From contig RMBW01000062.1 of the NCBI GenBank assembly GCA_004009845.1, positions 1-64,000 on the forward strand: a stretch of 64,000 bases of DNA, read 5' to 3'. Position numbers and translations under genes: made by a program. Each line of letters starts with the position of its first letter. Positions within the stretch are counted from its first letter, which is position 1. A model generated the notes under the pieces. It saw only the letters and a list, made by a program, of their open reading frames with translations. It had not been told where the DNA came from and made no database searches. The stretch is from Davidsoniella eucalypti. Taxonomy: Eukaryota > Ascomycota > Sordariomycetes > Microascales > Ceratocystidaceae. This document shows positions 59,424 to 64,000 of the stretch, in pieces.

Positions 59424-60037
59424 ATGGATGACAACAATAAAGAAAACATCGACCCTATCACTGGTAGAGCCGTTTCGCCAATCTGTAAGTTAACCCCATA
59501 TTTCACCATCAACTTTGGGTTCTATTCCATCACTTTTCATCTACACATTAATCAGAATTTAACTAAACACTAACCCAACTTGGTACTACTTGGTGCATAA
59601 TAGTTTATGATCGATACAGCGAGTTCCACACTATCCCTCCATTCACTCACCCGCTCATCCAACGTCTCATCGAACTCCGCTCTTTTGCTGATTCGCCTTA
59701 CGAATCTCTTACTCCAACTCCTCCAATGTCCCCTTCGCGTTCATCCACTGCTGAAAATACTGCCGCCCGTGAGCCTCTTCTATATTCTGTCTCCGAAGAC
59801 TGCGGTACCGAACTGCCGAAGCGAAAGAAGAAAGCAAAAGACAAGACTGCGTCGTTGAAGATGAAGAGTGATGAGGCTAGAAAGTCATCGGAGTCTTTTG
59901 TAATTGTAGCTCCCCCCTCATCGCCTGAGCCTGGCTATGCTCCTGATAGCTCCGGAAATTCGAAGCCTAAGTCTTCGCGTCAGCGTGCCGTAGCTGCTTT
60001 TGTCGGCTTCATGAAGTCACTACATCACACTAAGTAG
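59424..60037 (+). CDS. Small protein of unknown function
   Basis: Exons 59424-59484 and 59604-60037 with a 119-bp intron (GTAAGT donor) give 164 aa. The N-terminus is MDDNNKENIDPITGRAVSPI, then FYDRYSEFHTIPPFTHPLIQ and RLIELRSFADSPYESLTPTP, which looks like a folded or binding segment. A basic cluster KRKKKAKDK lies in the middle, and the end (SSRQRAVAAFVGFMKSLHHTK) is amphipathic. The KEN-like start (NKEN, a possible APC/C degron) is noteworthy but may be chance. In-frame splicing and composition support a real gene; I do not recognise a family. Confidence 0.7.
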
Positions 60038-60309
60038 AGGCAAGGAATACCGAAGGACGGGATTCTAGATGAGATTTCGAGAAAGGGATGTGCTCTACGA
60101 TGAAACGATTGAAAATAATTGAGTAGAAATTGAGTTGAAGGAAACACTTTCATACATGGAGTTGGGCGTTTGGTTTATTGAGATTTTTTTTTATTAGAGC
60201 GATAGGAGAAGCAGAGCACACCCAATATTGAGAAGAAAAAAGAAAAAAGCCTAATACAGATCGTGAATCATCACTACCTATCCACAAAGCAGCAAATTTG
60301 CTAATGAAC

Positions 60310-61340
60310 TTATTTGACAATGAGGTTTTGTACAATCGTACCGATATCTTCCTCTGTCATCTCCAGCATGTGAAGCATATATCCTGCCATGCCACCATAC
60401 GTCCTATTTGCCATGTGGATAAATTCCCATAGGGCCTCTGTATGCAACATACACATATTGTAGAAGCCTTCTGTGTGGTAATTCGCTCCATTTGAAACAT
60501 GTGATGCGAATTTGAGTAATTTATCTCGCACAAGCTCTGTTCCGATACGTGAAAGGAGATAGTCGAACTCTATTACAGAGGGTGGTGAAGCTACAAGCAT
60601 GTGAAGCATGGCGGATATGGCACCTGTGCGGTCTCGTCCGGCTATATGAGTCATTGGTATACTAGTTAGTCTACCCATCTCTACATCCAAGAAAAAAAAA
60701 GTCTCATGACATTACCTGTACAGTGAAACATGAACGGTATGTCAGGGTAGTCCCGAATATGCTCCAGAATCGCCCGTATCGTTGAGTGGTAGTTTTCCAT
60801 CACGTTCATATAGTCTAGACAGACGCCTTTCTCGCCCTTTCCCTCGATATAGTCCCACGGATCAACAGTGTTTGTGTATCCGTCATCAGGCTCGATCCAC
60901 ACCATATCAACGCCGGGCAACTTAGGATCTTCTCCAAAGATCTCTCTTTCCGCCCCGGTACGCAAGTCAAACACGCGTCCTACTCTCGATGGTAGAATTT
61001 CAGTCGCCATGCATTTACAGATAACGACTTCGCCTTGTTTGGTGATATCTCCGGTTGTATTTGATATACGGGCTATATATTCGTTCATCAGAGATAGGTC
61101 ACCCGATCGGTAGATGTACCCGCTACGTATCTCGCCGCCGGATATGCCAAGATCACGCACGTTGAATAGTAAGTCGTGGTGCGGAACAAAGGGCGGCAGA
61201 CGTAAAGCAGCATCAAGAAGATCACGGGAAAACGGAAGTCGAAAATCGGTTTTACTTAGGCAAAGGAGGTCGTTGGGTTGAAGCCTAATAGGAGGCTTTC
61301 GATGCATCTCGGCATCGGTGATAGACTGAGTTTGCGTCAT
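60310..61340 (-). CDS. Tyrosine/serine protein phosphatase (Y_phosphatase3 family)
   Basis: Exons 61340-60716 and 60641-60310 with a 74-bp intron (60642-60715) give 318 aa. The intron splits the catalytic P-loop; splicing rebuilds HCTAGRDRTG, the CX5R signature in the form typical of this IphP-like family. Upstream motifs FNVRDLGISGGEIRSGYIYRSGDLSLM and VFDLRTGAERE are family hallmarks. Such fungal enzymes are dual-specificity or lipid-type phosphatases of mostly unknown substrate. It is convergent with the small gene at 59424-60037 (272 bp apart) and follows the transcription factor gene in the same direction. Confidence 0.92.
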
Positions 61341-61831
61341 TTCTCACTGAACGATCGTCTTGTATCTAGTATGAAAGCAAGAAGTTGAGATATCTAGAAA
61401 GGAGCTAGATTTATAGTGCGGTGAAGATGGAATCTCTCCACGATTTTTTTCCCGCAACAGAGATAAGGCTCGAGATTGAGTCAAGATGCAAGGTTTTAGT
61501 CTCCACATCAAGACCACTGCGATAGAGTTTCCCTTTTCCTTTTCAACTTCATCATAGCTCTTGCTAGTTTCCATGTTTTCCTTGATCAGTCACGAGACTT
61601 GCAGCATAGGCAATTGCCTCTCTATGGGGGTTACACAGTGATGAGCAAACAGGGTGCACAAAAATTAGAGTATTGTGTCGTGTGATTTCTGGAGTCACCT
61701 TCTATCAAAATATGTAAGGGATTACTACTAGAAACGGTTGGCGTGACACTTGCCGCTATTCTACTTACACTTCTCAAATATCACTACCACTAGTATATAG
61801 ACTACCCATCACAATAGTTCTTTACTAACTA
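61341..61831. other. Intergenic, no gene seen
   Basis: About 490 bp between two minus-strand genes, containing the promoter of the phosphatase gene. No motif recognised. Confidence 0.5.
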
Positions 61832-64000
61832 CTATTGTGTATCACGCAGAAACGATGTATCCAACGCCCATTCGCCCATCATCATCGCCGACCAATCATC
61901 GGTAAAGTCAATTCCATACCCCGAAACCCCGCCCAGAACACTATTCGCATCTTGTTGTGCCTGTTGCGCCTGCTGTGCCTGAGTAGCCGATGAAATCTGC
62001 GTCTGGGTCTCTCTCGGCCTCTGTACGACTTGAACATCTGGCGCCGCACTGCGTCTCTCATACCAGACACGCAGTAGGTGTAGATTCTTAACATATCTCT
62101 CAAGACTACCAAAATCTTCCGCTGTGGCCCATCCGCTCCCACGGCCGACGCTAGCAAATCGAGCTTCACGCTGGAGTCGAGCTTGATCGGCACGGCGTAG
62201 AAGTTGTAGTAGTGAGTCCATGATGCTGCTGAAGTCGAGCTGTAAGCGCGCTAGTGCAAGGTCCCAGCCATCTACTTCGAGGAGTAAGATGCGCACAGCT
62301 ACGCAGGCGGCTAAAGAGACCTGTTCAAGTGTAGCGAGGGTTGCGTATGTTTGAAAACCACCAGTAGCAGCGTGTGGTTCGATGGATACGAAGGCGGCGA
62401 AGAAGTCTTTAAGGGCTGCTAGACAGTCACTAAGGGCTTGGATATGGTATATGTTACGGGATGTACGTTGTGAGGCGTCAGTTATAAAGGTGGCAGGTTC
62501 ATAACACCGCACAAGAGCGTATGTATAGTGCATACGGAAGTGTGCTAGAAAGACGCATTGTTAATGGATGAAATCATGACAGATTTGTAAGAGATGACTG
62601 GGTAACTTACAAAATTCCGGATTATCTGGTGACACGGCTTGAGCGATCTTGTTGAGCTTAACCAGCAAAGGCTGGTTGAGACCCTCGATGACGGCAGGAT
62701 ATGTCGGCTTACGATCCCGTGCGTACGGAATGCCGAATATGGCTGTAGCTTGGTTGGTTACTTCGGCGATGCTGACGATCTTTTCAACCATATAATCGCT
62801 ACGTATATCAGACGTCAAAAGCCGGGTTGCAGCATGAACGTCCAAAGGGGTGCCATTCAATAGTGGCTGGTAACTTCCTCGACATGACGATCTAATGGAC
62901 TAACAGTTAGTACCAAACTATTATATGATATTGGATACTGATACTCACATTTCGGACAAGTAAAAGGTGCCCAGATATGCTCGTTGCTGAGCCATGGTGA
63001 GTCCAGTTGTATTTTGAACAATAGATGCCTGCCGTGGGTCTTCAGGCCCTCGAATTGTTGAGTGCCAGTTTTGAGAGACTCTAGGCATCACGATACCGAG
63101 ACTTCGAGTGTGAGCGACGGCCAAATGCATGACTTGGTGAATCTGTGACGCTGCTAATCTGATAGGACCCCAGGCAATCAAGATCAACATGCCCTGAAGG
63201 ACATCCAACGTTATGGAACTCTCGACTAGACACCGCAAGGCGAGATATTCCATGATATCACGACGCATAGACTTGAGCATCGGGGGAGTGAAGGGCACCG
63301 TGACAAAGATGATGGCTTGGGTGAGAAACGGCGAGTCGATATACAACTGCTCAATGCGCTTCTCGGGAACCACGACGAACGGGAAAGCTGGTGAATATCG
63401 TGCTTTAAACTCCATGATAGCAAGGTTCACCTGGTCCCAGTTCATGCCAAATGGAGTAGCATCAGTACTACTTGTACCCCCGGATCCCGTACCTTTGGAA
63501 CTTGACGGGCCCGAAGACGCTTTATGTGGCTCATGGCCGGCATCTGAGGCACCACTAACGGACTCTGGTGTGCTAATGGCAGAGTGACGTGACTGGGGAT
63601 TTGATGACTGATCTTGGGCAGTGGCAAGCCGTGTAGTCAAGTTGTCGATGATTTGCTCCAGAGAAGCCACGCGACTGTTAGAAGATAACAGTCAGTTTCG
63701 TTCGACATAGCAACCAACGGTGGTATTATCTTGCATTACGTACCTAGCTAATGGCTTCAGTTGCCGTGGTTTCCGGATGCCTTTTGTTGTTTTTGCTGAA
63801 CATTCGATATTCAGATGTTGGCATCTATGTCGTATTAGTACAAGTACAAGTTCCTGGGCTTTGTTCCACATGTCCTAAACATGGGGTTATTGAGACGCAA
63901 GTTAACTGACCTATCACATAGATGGCGCGACTGATTCTCTGGTTTAAAGTTACATTTTGCCTTGGCCTTGGTACATGGAATACAAGCACGAAGACGCCGT
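61832..64000 (-). CDS. Zn2Cys6 fungal transcription factor (5' end outside window)
   Basis: Exons in the window: 64000-63911 (partial), 63824-63744, 63675-62949, 62891-62611 and 62544-61832, all joined in frame by introns of 57-86 bp. The first two exons form a zinc binuclear cluster: ACIPCTKAKAKC, a loop, then CDRCQHLNIEC, with six cysteines in the CX2CX6C...CX2CX6C pattern and an intron inside. A basic linker (KTTKGIRKPRQLKP) and a short coiled coil (VASLEQIIDNLTTRL) follow. The remainder is the fungal transcription factor middle region (MLILIAWGPIRLAASQIHQVMHLAVAHTRSLG and on). The target genes are unknown and no biosynthetic cluster is visible in the window. The start codon lies beyond 64000. 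Confidence 0.92.

Overview
The window is nuclear DNA of a filamentous ascomycete (Pezizomycotina; a Sordariomycete is my best guess, the order is not resolved). The evidence is short introns (mostly 57-150 bp) with GTAAGT/GTATGT-like donors and CTAAC/TACTAAC branch sites, pyrimidine-rich leaders, and a typical fungal gene set. I support 18 protein-coding genes, one of them cut by the right edge, plus one weak small membrane ORF. I recognised no rRNA, tRNA, CRISPR array or intact transposon.

Layout. 1-11 kb: one unknown nuclear-type gene (1903-3246, minus), then a gene-poor stretch. 11-21.2 kb: a dense housekeeping block with mitochondrial MutS homologue MSH1 (+), ribosomal stalk protein P0 (-), tRNA m7G methyltransferase subunit TRM82 (+) and inositol-1-phosphate synthase INO1 (-). 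21.2-33.7 kb: about 12.5 kb in which I see no convincing gene, only simple repeats, a 13-bp tandem repeat and palindromes. 33.7-47.3 kb: a paxillin-like LIM protein, an unknown nuclear-type protein, a secreted PLC-like phosphodiesterase, a zinc-knuckle/RS protein and an R3H-SUZ RNA-binding protein. 48.9-56.9 kb: eIF3f, UTP25, mitochondrial bL17m, MICOS subunit MIC12 and the heme enzyme HEM2. 59.4-64 kb: a small unknown gene, a tyrosine/serine phosphatase of the Y_phosphatase3 type, and a Zn2Cys6 transcription factor that runs off the right edge.

Working themes. Three head-to-head pairs (P0/TRM82, eIF3f/UTP25, bL17m/MIC12) join translation, ribosome biogenesis and mitochondrial functions across 460-620 bp shared promoters. 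The rest are independently transcribed eukaryotic genes; no biosynthetic cluster is visible.

The most unusual observations are about splicing. (1) The zinc-knuckle gene can only be assembled with an AT-AC intron (42581-42684) that rebuilds a perfect CX2CX4HX4C knuckle; no GT-AG solution does so. (2) The PLC-like gene appears to carry a 4-nt microexon (40886-40889). (3) The LIM gene is followed by about 700 bp of coding-like sequence in another frame, reachable by an intron that would remove the normal stop codon. All gene models are manual and rest on reading frame, splice signals and remembered family motifs; no database search was run.
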